From Osmia lignaria lignaria (lineage: Eukaryota > Arthropoda > Insecta > Hymenoptera > Megachilidae): a DNA stretch of 64,000 nucleotides. The DNA lies in assembly GCF_051020975.1 (NCBI RefSeq), contig NW_027478168.1:5270001-5334000 (forward strand). Direction: 5' to 3'. This document shows, in pieces, positions 1 through 11,035 of the stretch. Both the position numbers and the translations under genes were made by a program. Every line of letters begins with the position of its first letter. Within the stretch, counting starts at the first letter, position 1. The notes under the pieces are model-generated. The model did no database searches, was not told the origin of the DNA, and saw only the letters and a program-made list of their open reading frames with translations.

Positions 1-88
1 ATCATAGAACATAAAAAGTAGGAAACCTAATTCTCTACAAAAAAGGTCTCTTAACATTTTGCCATAGCTCTCTTCGTTTCCGAGATAT
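1..88 (+). repeat. Partial satellite monomer at the left edge
   Basis: This is the 3' part of a monomer cut by the window start. It begins just after the TGATCA site. It matches 4831-4918 (offset 4830, 15 monomers), including the rare variants GGAAACCTAA and AGCTCTCTTCG. Confidence 0.95.
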
Positions 89-1245
89 TTGCAGATTTAT
101 CTCAAGGGAAGGGGTCTGACGGACATATTTCGAGATATTTCTTCTTCTTGTTGTTCTTCTTCTGCACAGCTAAGCTGAAAGTGGCATTTGCAGCTCGCAA
201 TAGTGCAGAGTTATCTCAAAGAAAGGGGCCACGGTGTTTCTGTATCTCTATTCTGTTGGTGCGGCTTCGGAACTTTTAAATATCTTGATATATCTCGAGA
301 ACTACGCATCTGATCAAAAAATATCATAGAACATAAAAAGTAGGAAACTTAATTCTCTACAAAAAAGGTCGCTTAACATTTTGCCATAGCTCGCTTCGTT
401 TCCGAGATATTTGCATATTTATCTCAAGGGAAGGGGCCTGACGGACATATTTCAAGATATTTCTTCTTCTTGTTGTTCTTCTTCTGCACAGCTAAGCTGG
501 AAGTGGCATTTGCGGCTCGCACTAGTGCAGAGTTATCTCAAAGAACGGGGCCACGGTGTTTCTGTATCCCTATTATGTTGGTGCGCCTTCGGAACTTTTA
601 AATATCTTGATATATCTCGAGAACTACGCTTCTGATCAAAAAATATCATAGAACATAAATTGTAGAAAACATAATTCTCTACAAAAAACGTCTCTTAACA
701 TTTTGCCATAGCTCGCTTCGTTTCCGAGATATTTGCAGATTCAGCTCAAAGGAACTGGCCTGACGGACATATTTCGAGATATTTCTTCTTCTTGTTGTTC
801 TTCCTCTGCACAGCTAAGCTGGAAGTGGCATTTGCAGCTCGCAATAGTGCAGAGTTATCTCAAAGAAAGGGGCCACGGTGTTTCTGTATCTCTATTATGT
901 TGGTGCGGCTTCGGAACTTTTAAATATCTTGATATATCTCGAGAACTACGCATCTGATCAAAAAATATCATAGAACATAAAAAGTAGGAAACTCAATTCT
1001 CTACAAAAAAGGTCTCTTAACATTTTGCAATAGCTCGCTTCGTTTCCGAGATATTTGCAGATTTATCTCAAGGGAAGGTGCCTGACGGACATATTTCGAG
1101 ATATTTCTTCTTCTTGTTGTTCTTGTTCTGCACAGCTAAGCTGGAAGTGGCATTTGGGGCTCGCACTAGTGCAGAGTTATCTCAAAGAAAGGGGCCACGG
1201 TGTTTCTGTATCTCTATTATGTTGGTGCGGCTTCGGAACTTTTAA

Positions 1246-1263
1246 ATATCTCGATATATCTCG
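1246..1263 (+). repeat. Doubled ATATCTCG octamer created by a T-to-C variant
   Basis: In the CTCGATATATCTCGAAAAC haplotype the octamer ATATCTCG is present twice, at 1246-1253 and 1256-1263, exactly 10 bp apart. In the alternative haplotype (CTTGATATATCTCGAGAAC) only the second octamer exists. Both haplotypes are common in all four domains. Confidence 0.8.
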
Positions 1264-1691
1264 AAAACTACGCTTCTGATCAAAAAATATCATAGAACAT
1301 AAATTGTAGGAAACATAATTCTCTACAAAAAACGTCTCTTAACATTTTGCCATAGCTCGCTTCGTTTCCGAGATATTTGCAGATTCAGCTCAAAGGAACT
1401 GGCCTGACGGACATATTTCGAGATATTCCTTCTTCTTGTTGTTCTTCCTCTGCACAGCTAAGCTGGAAGTGGCATTTGCAGCTCGCAATAGTGCAGAGTT
1501 ATCTCAAAGAAAGGGGCCACGGTGTTTCTGTATCTCTATTATGTTGGTGCGGCTTCGGAACTTTTAAATATCTTGGTATATCTCGAGAACTACGCATCTG
1601 ATCAAAAAATATCATAGAACATAAATTGTAGGAAACATAATTCTCTACAAAAAAGGTCTCTTAACATTTTGCCATAGCTCGCTTCGTTTCC

Positions 1692-1713
1692 GAGATATTT
1701 GCAGATATATCTC
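1692..1713 (+). repeat. Inverted repeat at the monomer anchor
   Basis: GAGATAT (1692-1698) and ATATCTC (1707-1713) are perfect 7-base arms around the 8-base loop TTGCAGAT. Monomers with TTTATCTC instead of ATATCTC keep 6-base arms with a 10-base loop. The element sits where one monomer passes into the next. Three mapped exchange breakpoints of the array overlap it. Confidence 0.8.
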
Positions 1714-1947
1714 AAGGGAAGGGGCCTGACGGACATATTTCGAGATATTTCTTCTTCTTGTTGTTCTTCTTCTGCGCAGCTAAGCTGGAAGTGGCATTTG
1801 CAGCTCGCAATAGTGCAGAGATATCTCAAAGAAAGGGGCCACGGTGTTTCTGTATCTCTATTATGTTGGTGCGGCTTCGGAACTTTTAAATATCTTGATA
1901 TATCTCGAGAACTACGCTTCTGAACAAAAAATATCATAGAACATAAA

Positions 1948-1972
1948 TTGTAGGAAACATAATTCTCTACAA
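1948..1972 (+). repeat. Inverted repeat TTGTAG...CTACAA in the monomer tail
   Basis: TTGTAG (1948-1953) pairs with CTACAA (1967-1972). Inside it, GAA (1954-1956) pairs with TTC (1963-1965), leaving loop ACATAA and one bulged T. This is the 'ATTGTAGGAAACAT' tail type. The other common tail type reads AAAAGTAGGAAACTT and keeps only GTAG/CTAC plus GAA/TTC, so the hairpin is weaker there. Confidence 0.75.
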
Positions 1973-2342
1973 AAAAGGTCTCTTAACATTTTGCCATAGC
2001 TCGCTTCGTTTCCGAGATATTTGCAGATATATCTCAAGGGAAGGGGCCTGACGGACATATTTCGAGATATTTCTTCTTCTTGTTGTTCTTCTTCTGCACA
2101 GCTTAACTGGAAGTGGCATTTACAGCTCGCAATAGTGCAGAGTTATCTCAAAGAAAGGGGCCACGGTGTTTCTGTATCTCTATTCTGTTGGTGCGGCTTC
2201 GGAACTTTTAAATATCTTGATATATCTCGAGAACTACGCATCTGATCAAAAAATATCATAGAACATAAAAAGTAGGAAACTTAATTCTCTACAAAAAAGG
2301 TCGCTTAACATTTTGCCATAGCTCGCTTCGTTTCCGAGATAT

Positions 2343-3530
2343 TTGCATATTTATCTCAAGGGAAGGGGCCTGACGGACATATTTCAAGATATTTCTTCTT
2401 CTTGTTGTTCTTCTTCTGCACAGCTAAGCTGGAAGTGGCATTTGCGGCTCGCACTAGTGCAGAGTTATCTCAAAGAACGGGGCCACGGTGTTTCTGTATC
2501 CCTATTATGTTGGTGCGCCTTCGGAACTTTTAAATATCTTGATATATCTCGAGAACTACGCTTCTGATCAAAAAATATGATAGAACATAAATTGTAGGAA
2601 ACATAATTCTCTACAAAAAACGTCTCTTAACATTTTACCATAGCTCGCTTCGTTTCCGAGATATTTGCAGATTCAGCTCAAAGGAACTGGCCTGACGGAC
2701 ATATTTCGAGATATTTCTTCTTCTTGTTGTTCTTCCTCTGCACAGCTAAGCTGGAAGTGGCATTTGCAGCTCGCAATAGTGCAGAGTTATCTCAAAGAAA
2801 GGGGCCACGGTGTTTCTGTATCTCTATTATGTTGGTGCGGCTTCGGAACTTTTGAATATCTTGATATATCTCGAGAACTACGCATCTGATCAAAAAATAT
2901 CATAGAACATAAAAAGTAGGAAACATAATTCTCTACAAAAAAGGTCGCTTAACATTTTGCCATAGCTCGCTTCGTTTCCGAGATATTTGCATATTTATCT
3001 CAAGGGAAGGGGCCTGACGGACATATTTCGAGATATTTCTTCTTCTTGTTGTTCTTCTTCTGCACAGCTAAGCTGGAAGTGGCATTTGCGGCTCGCACTA
3101 GTGCAGAGTTATCTCAAAGAACGGGGCCACGGTGTTTCTGTATCCCTATTATGTTGGTGCGGCTTCGGAACTTTTAAATATCTTGATATATCTCGAGAAC
3201 TACGCTTCTGATCAAAAAATATCATAGAACATAAATTGTAGGAAACATAATTCTCTACAAAAAACGTCTCTTAACATTTTACCATAGCTCGCTTCGTTAC
3301 CGAGATATTTGCAGATTCAGCTCAAAGGAACTGGCCTGACGGATATATTTCGAGATATTTCTTCTTCTTGTTGTTCTTCCTCTGCACAGCTAAGCTGGAA
3401 GTGGCATTTGCAGCTCGCAATAGTGCAGAGTTATCTCAAAGAAAGGGGCCACGGTGTTTCTGTATCTCTATTATGTTGGTGCGGCTTCGGAACTTTTGAA
3501 TATCTTGATATATCTCGAGAACTACGCATC
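2343..3530 (+). repeat. Cassette of ~3.7 monomers, copy A (offset 2898 bp)
   Basis: The monomers at 2343, 2665, 2987 and 3309 recur at 5241, 5563, 5885 and 6207. The shared markers are ACTTTTGAATATC and TTTTACCATAG, plus GTTACCGAG and GGATATATTTCG before and in the 3309/6207 pair. Confidence 0.85.
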
Positions 3531-3630
3531 TGATCAAAAAATATCACAGGACATAAAAAGTAGGAAACTTAATTCTCTACAAAAAAGGTCTCTTAACATT
3601 TTGCAATAGCTCGCTTCGTTTCCGAGATAT

Positions 3631-4918
3631 TTGCAGATTTATCTCAAGGGAAGGTGCCTGACGGACATATTTCGAGATATTTCTTCTTCTTGTTGTTCTT
3701 GTTCTGCACAGCTAAGCTGGAAGTGGCATTTGGGGCTCGCACTAGTGCAGAGTTATCTCAAAGAAAGGGGCCACGGTGTTTCTGTATCTCTATTATGTTG
3801 GTGCGGCTTCGGAACTTTTAAATATCTCGATATATCTCGAAAACTACGCTTCTGATCAAAAAATATCATAGAACATAAATTGTAGGAAACATAATTCTCT
3901 ACAAAAAACGTATCTTAACATTTTGCCATAGCTCGCTTCGTTTCCGAGATATTTGCAGATTCAGCTCAAAGGAACTGGCCTGACGGACATATTTCGAGAT
4001 ATTCCTTCTTCTTGTTGTTCTTCCTCTGCACAGCTAAGCTGGAAGTGGCATTTGCAGCTCGCAATAGTGCAGAGTTATCTCAAAGAAAGGGGCCACGGTG
4101 TTTCTGTATCTCTATTATGTTGGTGCGGCTTCGGAACTTTTAAATATCTTGGTATATCTCGAGAACTACGCATCTGATCAAAAAATATCATAGAACATAA
4201 ATTGTAGGAAACATAATTCTCTACAAAAAAGGTCTCTTAACATTTTGCCATAGCTCGCTTCGTTTCCGAGATATTTGCAGATATATCTCAAGGGAAGGGG
4301 CCTGACGGACATATTTCGAGATATTTCTTCTTCTTGTTGTTCTTCTTCTGCGCAGCTAAGCTGGAAGTGGCATTTGCAGCTCGCAATAGTGCAGAGATAT
4401 CTCAAAGAAAGGGGCCACGGTGTTTCTGTATCTCTATTATGTTGGTGCGGCTTCGGAACTTTTAAATATCTTGATATATCTCGAGAACTACGCTTCTGAA
4501 CAAAAAATATCATAGAACATAAATTGTAGGAAACATAATTCTCTACAAAAAAGGTCTCTTAACATTTTGCCATAGCTCGCTTCGTTTCCGAGATATTTGC
4601 AGATATATCTCAAGGGAAGGGGCCTGACGGACATATTTCGAGATATTTCTTCTTCTTGTTGTTCTTCTTCTGCACAGCTTAACTGGAAGTGGCATTTACA
4701 GCTCGCAATAGTGCAGAGTTATCTCAAAGAAAGGGGCCACGGTGTTTCTGTATCTCTATTATGTTGGTGCGGCTTCGGAACTTTTAAATATCTTGATATA
4801 TCTCGAGAACTACGCATCTGATCAAAAAATATCATAGAACATAAAAAGTAGGAAACCTAATTCTCTACAAAAAAGGTCTCTTAACATTTTGCCATAGCTC
4901 TCTTCGTTTCCGAGATAT
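3631..4918 (+). repeat. Four-monomer cassette, copy B
   Basis: Copy of 1055-2342. It is followed from 4831 by a copy of 1-640 (offset 4830), not by the sequence that follows copy A. The junction is therefore a switch between two templates. Confidence 0.85.
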
Positions 4919-5240
4919 TTGCAGATTTATCTCAAGGGAAGGGGTCTGACGGACATATTTCGAGATATTTCTTCTTCTTGTTGTTCTTCTTCTGCACAGC
5001 TAAGCTGAAAGTGGCATTTGCAGCTCGCAATAGTGCAGAGTTATCTCAAAGAAAGGGGCCACGGTGTTTCTGTATCTCTATTCTGTTGGTGCGGCTTCGG
5101 AACTTTTAAATATCTTGATATATCTCGAGAACTACGCATCTGATCAAAAAATATCATAGAACATAAAAAGTAGGAAACTTAATTCTCTACAAAAAAGGTC
5201 GCTTAACATTTTGCCATAGCTCGCTTCGTTTCCGAGATAT

Positions 5241-6428
5241 TTGCATATTTATCTCAAGGGAAGGGGCCTGACGGACATATTTCAAGATATTTCTTCTTCT
5301 TGTTGTTCTTCTTCTGCACAGCTAAGCTGGAAGTGGCATTTGCGGCTCGCACTAGTGCAGAGTTATCTCAAAGAACGGGGCCACGGTGTTTCTGTATCCC
5401 TATTATGTTGGTGCGCCTTCGGAACTTTTAAATATCTTGATATATCTCGAGAACTACGCTTCTGATCAAAAAATATCATAGAACATAAATTGTAGGAAAC
5501 ATAATTCTCTACAAAAAACGTCTCTTAACATTTTACCATAGCTCGCTTCGTTTCCGAGATATTTGCAGATTCAGCTCAAAGGAACTGGCCTGACGGACAT
5601 ATTTCGAGATATTTCTTCTTCTTGTTGTTCTTCCTCTGCACAGCTAAGCTGGAAGTGGCATTTGCAGCTCGCAATAGTGCAGAGTTATCTCAAAGAAAGG
5701 GGCCACGGTGTTTCTGTATCTCTATTATGTTGGTGCGGCTTCGGAACTTTTGAATATCTTGATATATCTCGAGAACTACGCATCTGATCAAAAAATATCA
5801 TAGAACATAAAAAGTAGGAAACATAATTCTCTACAAAAAAGGTCGCTTAACATTTTGCCATAGCTCGCTTCGTTTCCGAGATATTTGCATATTTATCTCA
5901 AGGGAAGGGGCCTGACGGACATATTTCGAGATATTTCTTCTTCTTGTTGTTCTTCTTCTGCACAGCTAAGCTGGAAGTGGCATTTGCGGCTCGCACTAGT
6001 GCAGAGTTATCTCAAAGAACGGGGCCACGGTGTTTCTGTATCCCTATTATGTTGGTGCGGCTTCGGAACTTTTAAATATCTTGATATATCTCGAGAACTA
6101 CGCTTCTGATCAAAAAATATCATAGAACATAAATTGTAGGAAACATAATTCTCTACAAAAAACGTCTCTTAACATTTTACCATAGCTCGCTTCGTTACCG
6201 AGATATTTGCAGATTCAGCTCAAAGGAACTGGCCTGACGGATATATTTCGAGATATTTCTTCTTCTTGTTGTTCTTCCTCTGCACAGCTAAGCTGGAAGT
6301 GGCATTTGCAGCTCGCAATAGTGCAGAGTTATCTCAAAGAAAGGGGCCACGGTGTTTCTGTATCTCTATTATGTTGGTGCGGCTTCGGAACTTTTGAATA
6401 TCTTGATATATCTCGAGAACTACGCATC
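5241..6428 (+). repeat. Cassette of ~3.7 monomers, copy B
   Basis: Copy of 2343-3530. It is followed by the TTTCTTTTTCTTG / CAGCAAAGCTGG / CTCAACGAAAGG monomer at 6529, where copy A is followed by the GAAGGTGCC monomer (3631). Confidence 0.85.
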
Positions 6429-7259
6429 TGATCAAAAAATATCATAGAACATAAAAAGTAGGAAACTTAATTCTCTACAAAAAAGGTCTCTTAACATTTT
6501 GCCATAGCTCGCTTCGTTTCCGAGATATTTGCAGATTTATCTCAAGGGAAGGGGCCTGACGGACATATTTCGAGATATTTCTTTTTCTTGTTGTTCTTCT
6601 TCTGCACAGCAAAGCTGGAAGTGGCATTTGCGGCTCGCAATAGTGCAGAGTTATCTCAACGAAAGGGGCCACGGTGTTTCTGTATCTCTATTATGTTGGT
6701 GCGGCTTCGGAACTTTTAAATATCTCGATATATCTCGAAAACCATGCTTCTGATCAAAAAATATCATAGAACATAAATTGTAGGAAACATAATTCTCTAC
6801 AAAAAACGTCTCTTAACATTTTGCCATAGCTCGCTTCGTTTCCGAGATATTTGCAGATTCAGCTCAAAGGAACTGGCCTGACGGACATATTTCGAGATAT
6901 TCCTTCTTCTTGTTGTTCTTCCTCTGCACAGCTAAGCTGGAAGTGGCATTTGCAGCTCGCAATAGTGCAGAGTTATCTCAAAGAAAGGGGCCACGGTGTT
7001 TCTGTATCTCTATTATGTTGGTGCGGCTTCGGAACTTTTAAATATCTTGGTATATCTCGAGAACTACGCATCTGATCAAAAAATATCATAGAACATAAAT
7101 TGTAGGAAACATAATTCTCTACAAAAAAGGTCTCTTAACATTTTGCCATAGCTCGCTTCGTTTCCGAGATATTTGCAGATATATCTCAAGGGAAGGGGCC
7201 TGACGGACATATTTCGAGATATTTCTTCTTCTTGTTGTTCTTCTGCTGCACAGCTAAGC

Positions 7260-8540
7260 TGGAAGTGGCATTTGCGGCTCGCACTAGTGCAGAGTTATCT
7301 CAAAGAACGGGGCCACGGTGTTTCTGTATCCCTATTATGTTGGTGCGGCTTCGGAACTTTTAAATATCTTGATATATCTCGAGAACTACGCTTCTGATCA
7401 AAAAATATCATAGAACATAAATTGTAGGAAACATAATTCTCTACAAAAAACGTCTCTTAACATTTTACCATAGCTCGCTTCGTTACCGAGATATTTGCAG
7501 ATTCAGCTCAAAGGAACTGGCCTGACGGATATATTTCGAGATATTTCTTCTTCTTGTTGTTCTTCCTCTGCACAGCTAAGCTGGAAGTGGCATTTGCAGC
7601 TCGCAATAGTGCAGAGTTATCTCAAAGAAAGGGGCCACGGTGTTTCTGTATCTCTATTATGTTGGTGCGGCTTCGGAACTTTTGAATATCTTGATATATC
7701 TCGAGAACTACGCATCTGATCAAAAAATATCATAGAACATAAAAAGTAGGAAACTTAATTCTCTACAAAAAAGGTCTCTTAACATTTTGCCATAGCTCGC
7801 TTCGTTTCCGAGATATTTGCAGATTTATCTCAAGGGAAGGGGCCTGACGGACATATTTCGAGATATTTCTTTTTCTTGTTGTTCTTCTTCTGCACAGCAA
7901 AGCTGGAAGTGGCATTTGCGGCTCGCAATAGTGCAGAGTTATCTCAACGAAAGGGGCCACGGTGTTTCTGTATCTCTATTATGTTGGTGCGGCTTCGGAA
8001 CTTTTAAATATCTCGATATATCTCGAAAACTACGCTTCTGATCAAAAAATATGATAGAACATAAATTGTAGGAAACATAATTCTCTACAAAAAAGGTCTC
8101 TTAACATTTTGCCATAGCTCGCTTCGTTTTCGAGATATTTGCAGATTTATCTCAAGGGAAGGGGCCTGACGGACATATTTCGAGATATTTCTTCTTCTTG
8201 TTGTTCTTCTTCTGCACAGCTAAGCTGAAAGTGGCATTTGCAGCTCGCAATAGTGCAGAGTTATCTCAAAGAAAGGGGCCACGGTGTTTCTGTATCTCTA
8301 TTATGTTGGTGCGGCTCCGGAACTTTTAAATATCTTGATATATCTCGAGAACTACGCATCTGATCAGAAAATATCATAGAAGATAAAAAGTAGGAAACGT
8401 AATTCTCTACAAAAAAGGTCTCTTAACATTTTGCCATAGCTCGCTTCGTTTCCGAAATATTTGCAGATTTATCTCAAGGTAAGGGGCCTGACGGACATAT
8501 TTCGAGATATTTCTTCTTCTTGTTGTTCTTCTTCTGCACA
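7260..8540 (+). repeat. Four-monomer block, copy A (offset 1932 bp)
   Basis: The units at 7495, 7817, 8139 and the first part of 8461 recur at 9427, 9749, 10071 and 10393, six monomers on. I saw few differences: GCGGCTCCGG (8311) versus GCGGCTTCGG, and CCGAAATAT (8453) versus CCGAGATAT. Confidence 0.8.
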
Positions 8541-9191
8541 GCTTAACTGGAAGTGGCATTTACAGCTCGCAATAGTGCAGAGTTATCTCAAAGAAAGGGG
8601 CCACGGTGTTTCTGTATCTCTATTCTGTTGGTGCGGCTTCGGAACTTTTAAATATCTTGATATATCTCGAGAACTACGCATCTGATCAAAAAATATCATA
8701 GAACATAAAAAGTAGGAAACTTAATTCTCTACAAAAAAGGTCGCTTAACATTTTGCCATAGCTCGCTTCGTTTCCGAGATATTTGCATATTTATCTCAAG
8801 GGAAGGGGCCTGACGGACATATTTCAAGATATTTCTTCTTCTTGTTGTTCTTCTTCTGCACAGCTAAGCTGGAAGTGGCATTTGCGGCTCGCACTAGTGC
8901 AGAGTTATCTCAAAGAACGGGGCCACGGTGTTTCTGTATCCCTATTATGTTGGTGCGCCTTCGGAACTTTTAAATATCTTGATATATCTCGAGAACTACG
9001 CTTCTGATCAAAAAATATCATAGAACATAAATTGTAGGAAACATAATTCTCTACAAAAAACGTCTCTTAACATTTTACCATAGCTCGCTTCGTTTCCGAG
9101 ATATTTGCAGATTCAGCTCAAAGGAACTGGCCTGACGGACATATTTCGAGATATTTCTTCTTCTTGTTGTTCTTCTTCTGCACAGCTAAGC

Positions 9192-10472
9192 TGGAAGTGG
9201 CATTTGCGGTTCGCACTAGTGCAGAGTTATCTCAAAGAACGGGGCCACGGTGTTTCTGTATCCCTATTATGTTGGTGCGGCTTCGGAACTTTTAAATATC
9301 TTGATATATCTCGAGAACTACGCTTCTGATCAAAAAACATCATAGAACATAAATTGTAGGAAACATAATTCTCTACAAAAAACGTCTCTTAACATTTTAC
9401 CATAGCTCGCTTCGTTACCGAGATATTTGCAGATTCAGCTCAAAGGAACTGGCCTGACGGATATATTTCGAGATATTTCTTCTTCTTGTTGTTCTTCCTC
9501 TGCACAGCTAAGCTGGAAGTGGCATTTGCAGCTCGCAATAGTGCAGAGTTATCTCAAAGAAAGGGGCCACGGTGTTTCTGTATCTCTATTATGTTGGTGC
9601 GGCTTCGGAACTTTTGAATATCTTGATATATCTCGAGAACTACGCATCTGATCAAAAAATATCATAGAACATAAAAAGTAGGAAACTCAATTCTCTACAA
9701 AAAAGGTCTCTTAACATTTTGCCATAGCTCGCTTCGTTTCCGAGATATTTGCAGATTTATCTCAAGGGAAGGGGCCTGACGGACATATTTCGAGATATTT
9801 CTTTTTCTTGTTGTTCTTCTTCTGCACAGCAAAGCTGGAAGTGGCATTTGCGGCTCGCAATAGTGCAGAGTTATCTCAACGAAAGGGGCCACGGTGTTTC
9901 TGTATCTCTATTATGTTGGTGCGGCTTCGGAACTTTTAAATATCTCGATATATCTCGAAAACTACGCTTCTGATCAAAAAATATGATAGAACATAAATTG
10001 TAGGAAACATAATTCTCTACAAAAAAGGTCTCTTAACATTTTGCCATAGCTCGCTTCGTTTTCGAGATATTTGCAGATTTATCTCAAGGGAAGGGGCCTG
10101 ACGGACATATTTCGAGATATTTCTTCTTCTTGTTGTTCTTCTTCTGCACAGCTAAGCTGAAAGTGGCATTTGCAGCTCGCAATAGTGCAGAGTTATCTCA
10201 AAGAAAGGGGCCACGGTGTTTCTGTATCTCTATTATGTTGGTGCGGCTTCGGAACTTTTAAATATCTTGATATATCTCGAGAACTACGCATCTGATCAGA
10301 AAATATCATAGAAGATAAAAAGTAGGAAACGTAATTCTCTACAAAAAAGGTCTCTTAACATTTTGCCATAGCTCGCTTCGTTTCCGAGATATTTGCAGAT
10401 TTATCTCAAGGTAAGGGGCCTGACGGACATATTTCGAGATATTTCTTCTTCTTGTTGTTCTTCTTCTGCACA
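9192..10472 (+). repeat. Four-monomer block, copy B
   Basis: Copy of 7260-8540. Near its right end the monomer at 10393 switches from the 8461 type to the GCATAGCTATCTGAAAG type, which marks the entry into domain II. Confidence 0.8.
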
Positions 10473-10714
10473 GCTAAGCTGGAAGTGGCATTTGCAGCTC
10501 GCAATAGTGCATAGCTATCTGAAAGAAAGGGGCCACGGTGTTTCTGTATCTCTATTATGTTGGTGCGGCTTCTGAACTTTTAAATATCTTGATATATCTC
10601 GAGAACTACGCATCTGATCAAAAAATATCATAGAACATAAAAAGTAGGAAACTTAATTCGCTACAAAAAAGGTCTCTTAACATTTTGCCATAGCTCGCTT
10701 CGTTTCCGAGATAT

Positions 10715-11035
10715 TTGCAGATATATCTCAAGGGAAGGGGCCTGACGGACATATTTCGAGATATTTCTTCTTCTTGTTGTTCTTCTTCTGCACAGCTAAG
10801 CTGGAAGTGGCATTTGCGGCTCGCACTAGTGCAGAGTTATCTCAAAGAAAGGGGCCACGGTGTTTCTGTATCTCTATTATGTTGGTGCGGCTTCGGAACT
10901 TTTAAATATCTTGATATATCTCGAGAACTACGCGTCTGATCAAAAAATATCATAGAACATAAAAAGTAGGAAACTTAATTCTCTACAAAAAAGTCTGTTA
11001 ACATTTTGCCATAGCTCGCTTCGTTTCCGAGATAT
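10715..11035 (+). repeat. 321-bp monomer, 1-bp deletion in the tail (type 1)
   Basis: The tail reads ACAAAAAAGTCTGTTAAC where others have ACAAAAAAGGTCTCTTAAC: one G is lost, with a linked C-to-G change. The same haplotype appears before the anchors at 21017 and 27456, so all three derive from one event. Confidence 0.88.

Larger units (their letters stand above)
1055..2342 (+). repeat. Four-monomer cassette, copy A (offset 2576 bp)
   Basis: The monomers at 1055, 1377, 1699 and 2021 recur in the same order at 3631, 3953, 4275 and 4597 (8 monomers downstream). The shared markers are GAAGGTGCC, TATCTTGGTAT, TGCGCAGC with AGAGATATC, and CAGCTTAACTGG. The fourth pair differs at TATTCTGTTGG (2021) versus TATTATGTTGG (4597). 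Confidence 0.85.
1..10640 (+). repeat. Domain I: mixed Q and Y monomers with re-used cassettes
   Basis: About 33 monomers. The Q subfamily (TTCAGCTCAAAGGAACTGG, usually preceded by AAAAAACGTCTC) occurs at 733, 1377, 2665, 3309, 3953, 5563, 6207, 6851, 7495, 9105 and 9427, often alternating with ordinary monomers. One marked monomer (TTTCAAGATATT plus GTGCGCCTTCGG) appears four times, at 411, 2343, 5241 and 8783. The GAAGGTGCC/GTTCTTGTTC type occurs at 1055 and 3631. Confidence 0.8.

Noticed and set aside
411..635. A 74-codon open frame repeated in about 170 monomers (Cys-rich and Ser-rich centre), looking like a tandem gene family
   Set aside because: Every copy starts at TTG, not ATG, in what is evidently a eukaryotic satellite. 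About 25 of 199 copies have premature stops (for example 89, 4919, 10393, 13612, 22305, 32269, 38064, 41928, 51910, 60925). There is no promoter, intron or poly(A) context. The frame is repeated only because the DNA is repeated.
1602..1937. 111-codon minus-strand frames, also at 4178, 50847, 54067, 55676, 56964, 58896, 59540, 61794 and 62438
   Set aside because: They are longer than one monomer (336 bp versus 322) and simply run through the monomer junction on the reverse strand. Because 322 leaves remainder 1 when divided by 3, the second pass is in another frame and ends soon. They resemble no protein family I know and depend on single variants such as AACAAAAAA.
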